A DNA stretch of 64,000 bases from positions 2,294,001-2,358,000 of the forward strand of contig NZ_CP011427.1 in the NCBI RefSeq assembly GCF_001506165.1. Direction: 5' to 3'. This document shows positions 43,840 through 53,242 of this stretch, piece by piece (position 1 is the first letter of the stretch; the number at the start of each line of letters is the position of its first letter). A model generated the notes under the pieces. The model saw only the letters and a program-made list of their open reading frames with translations. It had not been told where the DNA came from and ran no database searches. The translations under genes were made by a program, and so were the position numbers. The DNA is from Pantoea vagans (lineage in GTDB: Bacteria; Pseudomonadota; Gammaproteobacteria; Enterobacterales; Enterobacteriaceae).

Positions 43840-44619
43840 CTACCCCGCCATCTCCCGTTTAAACACCGCCAGCGTGTGCGCTTTAACTCTGACAAACTCC
43901 GGGTCACTCATGATTTCTGCCGTACGCGGACGCGGTAGTGCAAAAGGCACGATTTCAGCCACGCGCGTCGGCCGACGCGTCAGCAATAAAATTTCATCCG
44001 CGAGAAAGACCGCGTCCTCCAGATCGTGCGAAACAATCAGCATCGTCACGCCAGTCAACAGCTGGACCTGCTGCAGTTTGTCACGGATGAACAGCGTCAT
44101 CTCAAAATCCAGTGCTGAAAACGGCTCATCCAGAAACATCACTTCTGGCTCAGTGGCCAGCGCACGCATGATGCACACCGTCTGTTGTTGCCCACCCGAA
44201 AGCTCATAGGGATAGCGCTGCAGGTCAAAACGGATGTCAAACATCTCCGAGAGTTCACTCACCCGCTTTTTCACCGCCGCAGACTTCATACCCTGGCGCT
44301 TTAACGGATAGGCGATGTTCTGCCAGGCGGTGAGCCAGGGAAAGAGCGCGTCACGATAGTTCTGGAATACATAGCCAATATTGGTCTCGGCGAGGGTTTT
44401 TCCATCGAACAGGATTTGCCCACGATCGATCGGAATCAGTCCGGCAATCATATTCATCAAGGTCGATTTACCACAACCGTTGGGGCCAAATATCGACACA
44501 ATCTTGCCTTTCGGCAGATCAAGATTGAGATCCTGATACAACGGTTGACCCGCAAAGCTTTTATCCAGCCCGCGAATAGTGACATGGGTATTAGGTTGCG
44601 GATATTCCCTGTTTCTCAT
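43840..44619 (-). CDS. ABC transporter ATPase, SsuB/TauB type
   Basis: 259 aa. Walker A FGPNGCGKST, Q-loop FQNYRDALFPWLTAWQNI, signature LSGGQQQTVCIMRAL, Walker B VMFLDEPFSALD, H-loop SHD. Of the nitrate/sulfonate/taurine (NitT/TauT) group. It overlaps the permease gene by 4 bases and would power the importer formed with the next two genes. Confidence 0.93.
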   Translation of the reverse strand: MRNREYPQPNTHVTIRGLDKSFAGQPLYQDLNLDLPKGKIVSIFGPNGCGKSTLMNMIAGLIPIDRGQILFDGKTLAETNIGYVFQNYRDALFPWLTAWQNIAYPLKRQGMKSAAVKKRVSELSEMFDIRFDLQRYPYELSGGQQQTVCIMRALATEPEVMFLDEPFSALDFEMTLFIRDKLQQVQLLTGVTMLIVSHDLEDAVFLADEILLLTRRPTRVAEIVPFALPRPRTAEIMSDPEFVRVKAHTLAVFKREMAG

Positions 44620-45377
44620 GCTTTGCCACTCCAGTGCACGCAGCGTTTCTCAATCAGCAGAAACCCCAGATTTAACAAATAACCAAAGGCACCGGTGATC
44701 AGAATCGATGCATACATGTCTTTGATATTGAATAATTGCTGCGCATCTATGATGCGATGGCCCAACCCCGTTTCAGAACCAATAAACATCTCTGCGACAA
44801 TGACGATGACCAACGCCATAGAAACGCCAGTGCGCAACCCCACGAACGTTTGCGGCAGGCTTTCCATCAACATGATGTCTTTAAATACGTGCCAGCGTGA
44901 AACGCCCATCACCTGCGCCGCCATAATGCGGGTCTTTTTCGCATTCATCACCCCGTAGGCGCTGTTGAACAGAATCACTAACACCGCAGCAAAGGCGGCA
45001 ATAGCAATCTTGTTGGTATCGGTAATACCGAAAATCAGCATGAATAGCGGGATTAACGCCGAAGATGGCGTTGAGCGGAAGAAATCCACCAGGAATTCGA
45101 CGCTGCGATAAAGCCGTTCACTGCTCCCTAGCATCACGCCCAACGGCACACCGATAATCGCGGCCACAATAAAGGCCATCAGCGTGCGATACAGTGTTGC
45201 GCCGATGTCCTGATTCATACTGCCATCGGTCAAAGCTCCCAAGAGATAACCCAAGGTTTCCCCCGGAGAGGGAAGCAATACCGGATTAAGCCATTTGGCA
45301 CTGACCGCCGTTTGCCATAGCAAAAAGAGCAGTATCGGGCCAATCAGGGGGATCAGTTTGGATCGCCATTTCAGCAT
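44616..45377 (-). CDS. ABC transporter permease, NitT/TauT type
   Basis: 253 aa with about six membrane helices and the EAA loop (MLGSSERLYRSVEFLVDFFRS... and VMGVSRWHVFKDIMLMESLP with the Gly of the EAA motif). Forms the membrane channel with the ATPase. 12 bases after the binding-protein gene. Confidence 0.93.
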   Translation of the reverse strand: MLKWRSKLIPLIGPILLFLLWQTAVSAKWLNPVLLPSPGETLGYLLGALTDGSMNQDIGATLYRTLMAFIVAAIIGVPLGVMLGSSERLYRSVEFLVDFFRSTPSSALIPLFMLIFGITDTNKIAIAAFAAVLVILFNSAYGVMNAKKTRIMAAQVMGVSRWHVFKDIMLMESLPQTFVGLRTGVSMALVIVIVAEMFIGSETGLGHRIIDAQQLFNIKDMYASILITGAFGYLLNLGFLLIEKRCVHWSGKA

Positions 45378-45389
45378 GTTCGCTTCTCC

Positions 45390-46412
45390 TTAAGCTTTGT
45401 AGATCAAGGGTTCAACCTGTAATGGCTTGCTGAAAATTTTGCGTTCCGCGAACACGTCATAAAACTTCTGGAACCATTGCAGGTTGTCACCGGTAAGCTG
45501 GTCATACATAACGAACCCTGGTAACGGCACTTCTTTCACTAATCCCGCTTCAATGCCGGTATAGCCTGCCACATATTGCCGAGCCTCTTCTGGCTGCTGT
45601 TGAATGAACTTCACGGCTTCGCCATAGGCATTGATAACCTGCTGTGCACGCGCCTTGTCCGCGTTAATAAAACTGCTGGTTAGCGCCGCGGCACCGCCAA
45701 ACCACGGAGCGTTGGCATCACCGAGTACATATTTGGCGATCACGCCGGTTTCCAGAACCTTACCCATGCCTTTCATCCGCGCCACGGTCCCGGTCGGTTC
45801 CAGCGTGTAGACACCGTCAATTTGTCCGGCGGCCAGTGACGGTGCATGCTGTCCAACAGGCAGCTCAATCACTTTGGTGTCGGTGAAACCGTTTTTCTCC
45901 AGAATGATTTTTGCCATGGTAACGTTTTGGATGCCCGGACCACTGGCAATACGTTTACCCTTGAGATCGCTGATGGATTTTGCCGTGCTGTTCATCGGCA
46001 CAAGGAACTCATCCAGCACCATTTTTTCATTTGAGGGGTTAGAGCAGATAATTTTGAACAAGTCTGGGCTGGTAATCGCCCCCAGGCCCAGCGCGCCGGT
46101 TGCGGTGCCGTTGGCACATCCATGAATGCGACCGGTGATCATCGCTTCAACCACTTGTTGCGGGCTGGCAAATTTAACCGCCTTGACATTCAACCCAGCT
46201 TGTTTGAAGAAGCCCTTCTCAATACCGGCGTATAACGGCAAACCACCCACAATCGGCCAATAACCAATCAGAATTTCATCATCTGCTGCCAGTGCCGCTG
46301 TACTGCCTAACACGCCACTGAGTGCGACACCGCCGAGTGCCAGCATGGAATATTTCATCATCTGACGACGCTGTGCGTTGATGTTCTCTTTATCATTATC
46401 ATTGTTACGCAT
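45390..46412 (-). CDS. ABC transporter substrate-binding protein, NMT1/SsuA-like
   Basis: 340 aa from the ATG at 46412 (MRNNDNDKENINAQRRQMMK) behind GGAGG. The export signal has twin Arg (RRQMMKYSMLALGGVALSG) before a hydrophobic stretch and an AALA-AD cut site, so Tat export is likely. The mature part shows NMT1/ThiY-like features (GLPLYAGIEKGFF, AGLNVKAVKFASPQQVVEAM). The ligand could be a sulfonate, nitrate, pyrimidine or aromatic acid; no accessory oxygenase is nearby to decide. Confidence 0.88.
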   Translation of the reverse strand: MRNNDNDKENINAQRRQMMKYSMLALGGVALSGVLGSTAALAADDEILIGYWPIVGGLPLYAGIEKGFFKQAGLNVKAVKFASPQQVVEAMITGRIHGCANGTATGALGLGAITSPDLFKIICSNPSNEKMVLDEFLVPMNSTAKSISDLKGKRIASGPGIQNVTMAKIILEKNGFTDTKVIELPVGQHAPSLAAGQIDGVYTLEPTGTVARMKGMGKVLETGVIAKYVLGDANAPWFGGAAALTSSFINADKARAQQVINAYGEAVKFIQQQPEEARQYVAGYTGIEAGLVKEVPLPGFVMYDQLTGDNLQWFQKFYDVFAERKIFSKPLQVEPLIYKA

Positions 46413-46447
46413 GTTTACCCCTCCAGGGTGATTGACTGGTATGCGGC

Positions 46448-46459
46448 CTTGTATACAAG
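46448..46459. promoter_or_regulatory. Perfect palindrome upstream of the ABC operon
   Basis: CTTGTATACAAG, 12-bp perfect dyad 35 bases before the binding-protein ATG. TTGTATACAA cores are typical of GntR-family operators; no GntR gene for it is adjacent. Confidence 0.5.
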
Positions 46460-46607
46460 CCATCAAAACCTATGCAGATGTCGTGCCAATCACAATTGAA
46501 CCGTGGTGAGGGGAAAAGGTGTTAACAAAGGGGATTAAGCGAAAATTATTGGTGCAACCTACGCACCACAGACGCACATCGCGTGGCAACTTCAGGTCCT
46601 TGTGAGT

Positions 46608-46640
46608 TTATGACGACCTTTTTACATTTAACCGTCATAA
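46608..46640. promoter_or_regulatory. Inverted repeat upstream of dcuS
   Basis: TTATGACG and CGTCATAA, perfect 8-bp arms 17 bases apart, ending 28 bases before the dcuS ATG. It may be an operator or leader stem; no regulator is assigned. Confidence 0.4.
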
Positions 46641-46668
46641 TAGCCCCCTCTTCTTTCAGGGAGCGACA

Positions 46669-48288
46669 ATGAGCACGCCACAGCCTGTAACACCCGCACG
46701 TAAGCGCCCAATGAAACTCAACACCCTGGTGACACTGATGCTCAGCGCAGTGATCGTGCTGGTGCTGCTCAGCGTGCACATGTTCTATTTCTTTCAGATT
46801 GGTGCCGCTACGCGAACGCAGTTGGAAGAGAAAGCGATGGCCGTGGCGCGTACACTGGCCAAATTGCCGGAAATACAGCGCGCGCTGGTACTACCGCCCA
46901 ACACCACCGCGATCCAACCTATCGCCAGAGAAGTGCAGCAGAGCAATCATCTGCTGTTTGTGGTGGTGACCAACATGGACACCATTCGCTATTCGCACCT
47001 GAATCCTGAGCTGATTGGCCAACACTTCATAGGCAATGACATTGAACCTGCGCTGCTGGGTCACGAGAACGTCTCGGTGAATCAGGGCGTGCTGGGGCGT
47101 GCGATGCGCGTTTATACCCCGGTTTATGATGCACAGCATAAACAGATTGGTGTGGTGGTAGTGGGTATATCACTCAGTGCCGTTGCCGATCAAATCAATG
47201 AGAGTCGCTGGAGCATTCTTTGGACCATCCTGATCGGCACCGTGGCGGGCGCAATTGGCACCTTTATTTTGGTGCGAGTACTGAAACGCATTCTGTTTGG
47301 CCTGGAACCGTATGAAATTTCCACCCTGTTCGAGCAGCGCCAGGCGATCCTCAACTCGGTGAAGGAAGGCGTGGTGGCGATGGATGACCAGGCCGAAGTG
47401 ACGCTGGTCAATCAGGCAGCGCGCACCTTGCTCAACAACGCCTTGGCCAACGGCAACGTTAGCGGTGATGCGTCCGTGATTCATGACCATCTGCAAGCGG
47501 TGCTGCACAGCGGTCGCGCACGGCGTGATGAAGAGTTAAATGTGAATGGCCGATTGCTGCTGAGCAATACCGTACCGGTGCACAGCCAGGGCCGCATCAT
47601 CGGTGCGGTCTGCACCTTCAGGGATAAGACCGAAATTAGCCAGTTGATGCAGCGTCTGACCGGCATGGTAAACTACGTCGATGCGCTGCGTGAGCGTTCG
47701 CATGAGTTTATGAACAAACTGCACGTGATTCTTGGCCTGCTGCACATGAAAAACTATACGCAGGTCGAAGCGTATATCCTGAAAACAGCCAATAATTATC
47801 AGACTGAGATTGGCTATCTGCTGGATAAAATTAAGTCACCGGTCATTGCTGGTTTTCTGCTCAGCAAGATTAATCGCGCTTCGGATTGCGGCCATCGCCT
47901 CACCATCAGCGATGCCAGCTTCGTGCCGGATAGCGGCAATGAAGATCAAATGGCGGCCCTGATCACCGTGATCGGCAATCTGGTGGAGAATGCGATTGAC
48001 GCGCTCAGCGAGCAAACCGAAGGTGAAATTCACCTGATGCTGCACTATCAAAACGGTTGGCTGGCCTGTGAAGTGAGCGATGATGGTCCGGGCATTGAAC
48101 CGGAGCACCTTGCCACCATTTTTGACAAGGGCTTCTCGACCAAAGGTGAAAACCGGGGCGTAGGGTTATTCCTGTTAAAACAACAAACAAAAAACCTCGG
48201 TGGCGGTGTGAGTGTTGAATCAGAACCTGGTGTGTTTACGCAATTCTTAGTACAACTTCCCTGGGATGGAGGAAATAAATCCACATGA
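46669..48288 (+). CDS. C4-dicarboxylate sensor kinase DcuS
   Basis: 539 aa (E. coli 543). TM1 about 19-42, periplasmic PAS (about 45-180), TM2 about 182-204, cytoplasmic PAS, then kinase with H-box RERSHEFMNKLH (His345) and N/G boxes (NLVENAIDAL, DDGPGI, GVGLFLL). The ligand residues of E. coli DcuS fall at identical numbers: R107, H110, F120 and R147; F149 is Tyr here. It should therefore sense fumarate, malate or succinate. Overlaps dcuR by 4 bases. GGGAG precedes the ATG. Confidence 0.93.
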   Translation: MSTPQPVTPARKRPMKLNTLVTLMLSAVIVLVLLSVHMFYFFQIGAATRTQLEEKAMAVARTLAKLPEIQRALVLPPNTTAIQPIAREVQQSNHLLFVVVTNMDTIRYSHLNPELIGQHFIGNDIEPALLGHENVSVNQGVLGRAMRVYTPVYDAQHKQIGVVVVGISLSAVADQINESRWSILWTILIGTVAGAIGTFILVRVLKRILFGLEPYEISTLFEQRQAILNSVKEGVVAMDDQAEVTLVNQAARTLLNNALANGNVSGDASVIHDHLQAVLHSGRARRDEELNVNGRLLLSNTVPVHSQGRIIGAVCTFRDKTEISQLMQRLTGMVNYVDALRERSHEFMNKLHVILGLLHMKNYTQVEAYILKTANNYQTEIGYLLDKIKSPVIAGFLLSKINRASDCGHRLTISDASFVPDSGNEDQMAALITVIGNLVENAIDALSEQTEGEIHLMLHYQNGWLACEVSDDGPGIEPEHLATIFDKGFSTKGENRGVGLFLLKQQTKNLGGGVSVESEPGVFTQFLVQLPWDGGNKST

Positions 48289-49004
48289 TCAATGTGTTAG
48301 TGGTCGATGATGACGCCATGGTTGCCGAACTGAACCGATCGTTTATCGGCCAGGTACAAGGCTTCAACTGCTGTGGCACGGCTTCAACCCTGAAGCAGGC
48401 CAAAGAGTTCCTGTTTAATAGCGACACCCCGATCGATCTGGTGTTGCTGGATATCTACATGCAGCAGGAAAATGGCCTCGATCTGCTGCCTGAACTGCGT
48501 CAGGCGCAGAGTGCGGTGGAAGTGATCATCATCTCTTCTGCGGCCGATGCCGAAAACATTAAAACCTCGCTGCACTATGGCGTGGTGGATTACCTGATCA
48601 AGCCATTCCAGTTCCCGCGTTTCGAAGAAGCACTGACCAGCTGGCGCCAGAAGAAGTCGCTGATGGATAATCAGCACTATTATCAGCAGTCCGATGTTGA
48701 CCTGTTGATTCACGGCAACCCGGCCACCCAGCATGACAACAAGCGCCTGCCGAAAGGCTTAACGCCACAAACGCTGCGCACGCTGTGCCAGTGGATTGAT
48801 GCGCATCCCGGTCATGAGTTTTCCACGGATGAACTGGCAGCAGAAGTGAATATTTCCCGCGTGTCTTGCCGTAAATACCTGATTTGGCTGGCGCAGATTA
48901 ATATTCTGTTTACCAGCATCCACTATGGCGCCACCGGCCGTCCGGTGTATCGCTATCGTTTGCAGCCGGAATACCATTCACTGCTGCAACAGTACTGTCA
49001 GTAA
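48285..49004 (+). CDS. Response regulator DcuR
   Basis: 239 aa as in E. coli. Receiver domain with the acidic pair DDD at 8-10, phospho-acceptor Asp56 (VLLDIYMQ) and the switch Ser/Lys (SSAAD, IKPFQF). The C-terminal helix-turn-helix is ELAAEVNISRVSCRKYLIWL. Activates C4-dicarboxylate uptake and fumarate respiration genes in E. coli; here the likely targets are the transporter, fumarase and reductase that follow. Tail-to-tail with apbE, overlapping by 7 bases. Confidence 0.93.
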   Translation: MINVLVVDDDAMVAELNRSFIGQVQGFNCCGTASTLKQAKEFLFNSDTPIDLVLLDIYMQQENGLDLLPELRQAQSAVEVIIISSAADAENIKTSLHYGVVDYLIKPFQFPRFEEALTSWRQKKSLMDNQHYYQQSDVDLLIHGNPATQHDNKRLPKGLTPQTLRTLCQWIDAHPGHEFSTDELAAEVNISRVSCRKYLIWLAQINILFTSIHYGATGRPVYRYRLQPEYHSLLQQYCQ

Positions 49005-49960
49005 CGTAGCTGCCAACTAAAGTCGCGCTGCTGGAATCGGAAGTGGCGCGGCGAAGAGCAGATGATCTGTCGATCGCGTGTGACAAATATTGCATCAAGC
49101 TCGGGTTGGTCGGCAAGATACGCCAGCCCTTGCTCCACGCCCATGCCATACAGCAAGGTGGTGTAGATATCACCATCCAGCGAACGATCGGAGATCACGG
49201 TGATGCTCAATAGCTCGTTATCCAACGGATAGCCGGTGTGCGGATCGAAGATGTGATGCCAGCACTTGCCGTCCAGCTCGAAGTAACGCTCATAAATCCC
49301 CGATGTCACCACCGATTTGCCCTGCACCTGCAACACCCCTAACAGCTCATCCCCGGCAAAGGGTTTTTTCAGGCCGATACTCCAGCCCTGTGGTTCATGT
49401 GGGGGAGAGCCAAGCGTCTGCACGTTACCGCCGAGATTAATCAACGCCTGCGTGACACCCTGCTGGCGCAAAAATGCCTGCACCACGTCGGCGATATAGC
49501 CTTTGGCGATGGCCCCGAGATCGATCTCCATGCCTGCTTGTTGCAGAAACACCGAGCGGTCCTGCTCATTGAGGATCACCTGGTGAGGATCGGTCAGCGG
49601 CAATAGCGCGGCAATCTCCTCTGCGGGGGGAATTTCACGCCCCTGAAAACCAATCTTCCAGCGTTTCACCACCGGACCAATGGTGAAGTTGAAGGCGCTG
49701 CCCGGGGAGATGCTCACAGCATGCGCCACGCTAATCAATCGAAAGACCGCCTCACTGACGCGCACCGGATGGCGACCAGCAGCGTGGTTAATCGACATCA
49801 CTTCGGATTCGGTACGGTTGACCGTGAACAGGTTTTCCTGCTGTTTGATAAGTTGAAAAACCTGACGCGCTAAGGTGGGATTGTCATCGAAGAGTTTGAG
49901 CAGAATGGGGGAACCCATTAGTACGGCGGAGTAATTGTAGATGCCGGCGTCAGTTGACAT
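48998..49960 (-). CDS. FAD:protein FMN transferase ApbE (cytosolic type)
   Basis: 320 aa. Covalently attaches FMN to Thr in target FMN-binding domains. Seen: MGSPILLKLFDD at the start, MSINHAAGRHPVRVSE, DLGAIAKGYIADVV, INLGGNVQTLG, and the Asp/Thr metal site near SLDGDIYTTLLYGMG. There is no signal peptide or lipobox, unlike ApbE proteins that act on periplasmic targets. It lies directly after the fumarate-reductase-like gene, whose FMN domain should be its cytosolic target. Confidence 0.92.
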   Translation of the reverse strand: MSTDAGIYNYSAVLMGSPILLKLFDDNPTLARQVFQLIKQQENLFTVNRTESEVMSINHAAGRHPVRVSEAVFRLISVAHAVSISPGSAFNFTIGPVVKRWKIGFQGREIPPAEEIAALLPLTDPHQVILNEQDRSVFLQQAGMEIDLGAIAKGYIADVVQAFLRQQGVTQALINLGGNVQTLGSPPHEPQGWSIGLKKPFAGDELLGVLQVQGKSVVTSGIYERYFELDGKCWHHIFDPHTGYPLDNELLSITVISDRSLDGDIYTTLLYGMGVEQGLAYLADQPELDAIFVTRDRQIICSSPRHFRFQQRDFSWQLRY

Positions 49961-49982
49961 TTTAGCCTCATGAAAGCGGCCA

Positions 49983-50050
49983 GGTGCGCATCAATGCGCA
50001 CCCTACAAAACACCGCAATGAACTTTGTAGGGTCACCATTTATGGTGACC
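49983..50050. repeat. Paired palindromic element, 68 bp (BIME-like), copy 2
   Basis: GGTGCGCAT-CA-ATGCGCACC with CTAC foot (49983-50006), then GTAG foot with GGTCACCAT-TT-ATGGTGACC (50027-50050). The GTAG feet face inward, separated by 20 bases. It is the best-preserved copy and sits between frd and apbE within the same transcript. Confidence 0.85.
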
Positions 50051-50060
50051 TCCAACTTGC

Positions 50061-52841
50061 TTAGTGACCTAACGCCAGTTTAGCCGCATTGTGGCCAGCC
50101 TTGATACCGAAGATGATGATATCCGCCACTGCGTTACCGCCAATACGGTTCGCGCCGTGAATCCCGCCGACCACTTCACCGGCCGCCCACGCGCCCGGAA
50201 TCACCTGTTTCTGCGCATCCAGCACTGAAGTGTCGGTGTTGATGGTAACGCCACCCATGGTGTGGTGCACGCCCGGGGCGATGCGAATGGCGAAGTACGG
50301 TCCTTGATTCAGCGGATGACGCAGCGCGGTTTTGCGCCCGAAATCTTCATCATCCTGCTTCGCCACGAACTCGTTATAGCGACCGAGCGTGGTTTGCAGC
50401 GCTTCCTGATCCATGTTGAGTTTGACCGCCAGCTCGTGCGGGGTTGGTGCACTGATCACAAAGCCTTTGGCGATATACTCGTCGGCCGCTTTATTATTAG
50501 CACGCACCTGCTCATCGAACACGATCCACGCGCTTTTCTCTGGCAGCGCGATGATCTCAGCAGAGACTTTGTCACGCGTTTCCATTTCGTTGTAGAAACG
50601 CTTACCGGCCTGGCTGACCAGAATCGCACCGCCGCCGCGCATCGCTTCAGAGATCAGGTAAGAAGTGGTCTGTTCAACGGTTGGGTGAATCTGGATCTCA
50701 CCCATGTCAACGGTATCCGCACCGATTTTCTGCAACATGGCGATGCCGCTACCTGTGGCACCTTTGTGGTTAGTGGTAACAAAACCATCCAACTCAGGGC
50801 GATATTTCACCACCATCTCACGGTTGGCGCTGAAGCCGCCAGTGGCGACAATCACGCTTTTCGCGTTGAGGATACGGCTGTCGTTATACTCATCCACCAC
50901 TTTCACGCCGGTCACAGCACCGTTTTCCACCAGAATCTCAGAGACTGAGGTTTCCAGCAGCACTTCGATTTCGCGCTTATTGACGTTCTTGACCAGACCG
51001 CTGATCAGGAAGCCACCGACCGCAGAACGATCTTCGGGGCGGTGCGTACGGTCAATGCTCATCCCGCCGGTGATGGTGATATCGCACAGTTCGATATCTT
51101 TCGCCGCCAGCCACTCAATCGCTTCCGGCGCTTGCTCCACAAATTCACGCAGCAACACTGGGTTGTTTTTGAACTTGCCGCCTTTCAGCGTCTCTTCGTA
51201 GAACAACTCTTTGCTGTCTTCGATACCCTTCAGTTTTTGATAGCGGGTTTCTGCCGCGTTCATACCCACTGAAGCTTTAATGGTGTTACCGCCGATGGTC
51301 GGCATCTTCTCAATGATCACCACGCGAGCACCGTCGTCGTGCGCCTGAATGGCGGCTGCCAGACCTGCACCGCCGGTACCAATCACCACCACGTCGTAAT
51401 TGACCGGTGCGTTCGGGTTGCCGCCCTCCTCAATCACATACTCTTTGTTGGAAGTGGTCATGGCGCGAGACACGGCTTTTTTCAGCGCCTCACTCTGGGT
51501 AGTGGCACCGGTGATGGCATCCACGTGTGGGCTGTTGGCCACCAGGATGCGTTCACGCAGGCTTTCAAAGGTGCTGGTGAAGTCGACGTCCAGACTTGGG
51601 TCCGGCACCAGTGAGATGTCGGTGATACGGTCGGTATCCAGCGTGACGTTGATTTTCAGCTTCAGCGCTTCGGCTTCGACTTTCGCCTGATAGACGCCCG
51701 CTTTGTATTTACGATGGCCATCGCTGACGTCGCGGATCATCGCATCCACCAGCGAGAAGCGCCACAGGGGCTCTGGGATCGTCAGCGCTTCACGCTTGGT
51801 GCTGTCGATGTAGAGATCCATGTGCTCGTTTTTAATGATGCGGTCGGCCCAGTCAGGGTAAGCAATACAGGCTTTACCGACGGCAACCAGATCAAAGCCG
51901 TGCTCCAGTGCGTTCTCAGCATCTTCTTTATTGACAACGCCACCCACGCCAATCACCGGCACTTTCGCCAGAGTCGCAGAGCGTTCAGCCAGATATTTGG
52001 TGATCAGTGGCGTTGGATCTTTGGTATCGACAATGGAGGGACGCAGCAGTTGGCCCACGGAGAAGTGCACATAATCCAGACCGCGCGCGGCCAGTTTTTC
52101 CAGCAGGTACATGGTGTCATCCCAGCGGATGCCGGGCACTTCCAGCTCTTCCGGTGAGAAGCGATAGCCGATAATGAAGTCAGCAGCGGCAAAGCGATCC
52201 GCCATTTTATGGGTGATTTCCAGCACTTCCATTGGGAAACGTGCGCGGTTGTCGCGGCTGCCGCCCCATTTGTCATCACGCTGGTTAGAGTTAGGCGAGT
52301 AGAATTGCTGTATCAGATAGGTGTTGGCACCGTGGATTTCGACACCGTCGAAGCCCGCTTTGATGGCACGGTTCACCGCATCACCAAACTTAGTGATCAT
52401 CACGTCCACTTCTTCCGCCGTCAGCGCTTGCGGTTTAGTGGCCCCCTCACGTGGTGCAGCAATGGCGCTGGGTGCAACAGGGGTTTTACCGCCAATCAGC
52501 GCCGGTTCGACCATACGGCCGCCATGGTAAATCTGCAGAATGGCTTTAGAGCCTTCAGATTTGATGGCATGGGCGATTTTTGCCAGGCCGGCAATTTTGT
52601 TGTCGCTATCGATACCCAAGGCACCCGGGAAGGCCGGGCCTCGGTTATCAATAAAGCAGCATTCGACAATTACCGTACCGATGCTGCCCGCGCGCACGCG
52701 GTAATACTCGACGAGGTCACTGGTGACACCGCCGTCAAAGTAGCCGGTACAGGTGGTCATGGGTGCCATCACCAAACGGTTTTTCAGCACCGCACCTTTC
52801 GGTAGCGTAAGCGGGTTAAGGATGGGGGTGAGCTTATTCAT
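50061..52841 (-). CDS. Soluble NADH:fumarate reductase-type flavoprotein (OYE + FMN_bind + FAD domains)
   Basis: 926 aa from the ATG at 52841; an in-frame TTG three codons earlier is less likely. Domain 1 (about 1-365) is an Old Yellow Enzyme barrel (APMTTCTGYF, QIYHGGRM, HGANTYLIQQFYSPNSNQR). Domain 2 (about 380-460) is an FMN_bind domain with the flavinylation motif DAITGAT, FMN going on Thr447. Domain 3 (about 480-926) is a flavocytochrome c/fumarate reductase FAD domain (VVIGTGGAGLAAAIQA, HTMGGV, GANRIGGNA with active-site Arg). The layout equals the cytosolic NADH:fumarate oxidoreductase described in Klebsiella. No signal peptide or membrane segment. Upstream of apbE. Confidence 0.9.
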   Translation of the reverse strand: MNKLTPILNPLTLPKGAVLKNRLVMAPMTTCTGYFDGGVTSDLVEYYRVRAGSIGTVIVECCFIDNRGPAFPGALGIDSDNKIAGLAKIAHAIKSEGSKAILQIYHGGRMVEPALIGGKTPVAPSAIAAPREGATKPQALTAEEVDVMITKFGDAVNRAIKAGFDGVEIHGANTYLIQQFYSPNSNQRDDKWGGSRDNRARFPMEVLEITHKMADRFAAADFIIGYRFSPEELEVPGIRWDDTMYLLEKLAARGLDYVHFSVGQLLRPSIVDTKDPTPLITKYLAERSATLAKVPVIGVGGVVNKEDAENALEHGFDLVAVGKACIAYPDWADRIIKNEHMDLYIDSTKREALTIPEPLWRFSLVDAMIRDVSDGHRKYKAGVYQAKVEAEALKLKINVTLDTDRITDISLVPDPSLDVDFTSTFESLRERILVANSPHVDAITGATTQSEALKKAVSRAMTTSNKEYVIEEGGNPNAPVNYDVVVIGTGGAGLAAAIQAHDDGARVVIIEKMPTIGGNTIKASVGMNAAETRYQKLKGIEDSKELFYEETLKGGKFKNNPVLLREFVEQAPEAIEWLAAKDIELCDITITGGMSIDRTHRPEDRSAVGGFLISGLVKNVNKREIEVLLETSVSEILVENGAVTGVKVVDEYNDSRILNAKSVIVATGGFSANREMVVKYRPELDGFVTTNHKGATGSGIAMLQKIGADTVDMGEIQIHPTVEQTTSYLISEAMRGGGAILVSQAGKRFYNEMETRDKVSAEIIALPEKSAWIVFDEQVRANNKAADEYIAKGFVISAPTPHELAVKLNMDQEALQTTLGRYNEFVAKQDDEDFGRKTALRHPLNQGPYFAIRIAPGVHHTMGGVTINTDTSVLDAQKQVIPGAWAAGEVVGGIHGANRIGGNAVADIIIFGIKAGHNAAKLALGH

Positions 52842-53054
52842 AATGAGCAACTCCAGAATTAAGAAATTGTGTATTCAATTCTTTTGCGGTTCGGAGCAAT
52901 TTTATAATTATTTGAGTGGTCCGATTTCATGGCGTAAATATACCATTTTCTTTAGTTACATAACCCAGATTGTTAGTTATATAAGTTTTACGTTTAGAAA
53001 TAGAATTTGATGCTCATTGCTGTAATTAGCGCTCCGCTAAGTTTTAACCAAGAC

Positions 53055-53068
53055 TTGACAAAAATCAA
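53055..53068. promoter_or_regulatory. Candidate FNR box for the fumarate reductase gene
   Basis: TTGAC-AAAA-ATCAA, one mismatch to TTGAT-N4-ATCAA. On the minus strand a TAATTA hexamer at 53028-53023 lies at roughly the distance of a -10 for an FNR site centred near -41 to -46. The leader would be about 175 bases. Confidence 0.6.
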
Positions 53069-53242
53069 CTTTTTACTTACATTTAAAACAAATCCAGTAC
53101 TATCATAAAGATAAAACCACTCACCCTGCCCCATTTCGCTTGATTTTTTGCGTTTCGCTCGCCGCAGACGCTTAATCCACAGCAGACAGAAAATTAAATA
53201 AAAAGCAAAAGCTAAAAATTAAAAAAGAGTGCATATTTTTTA

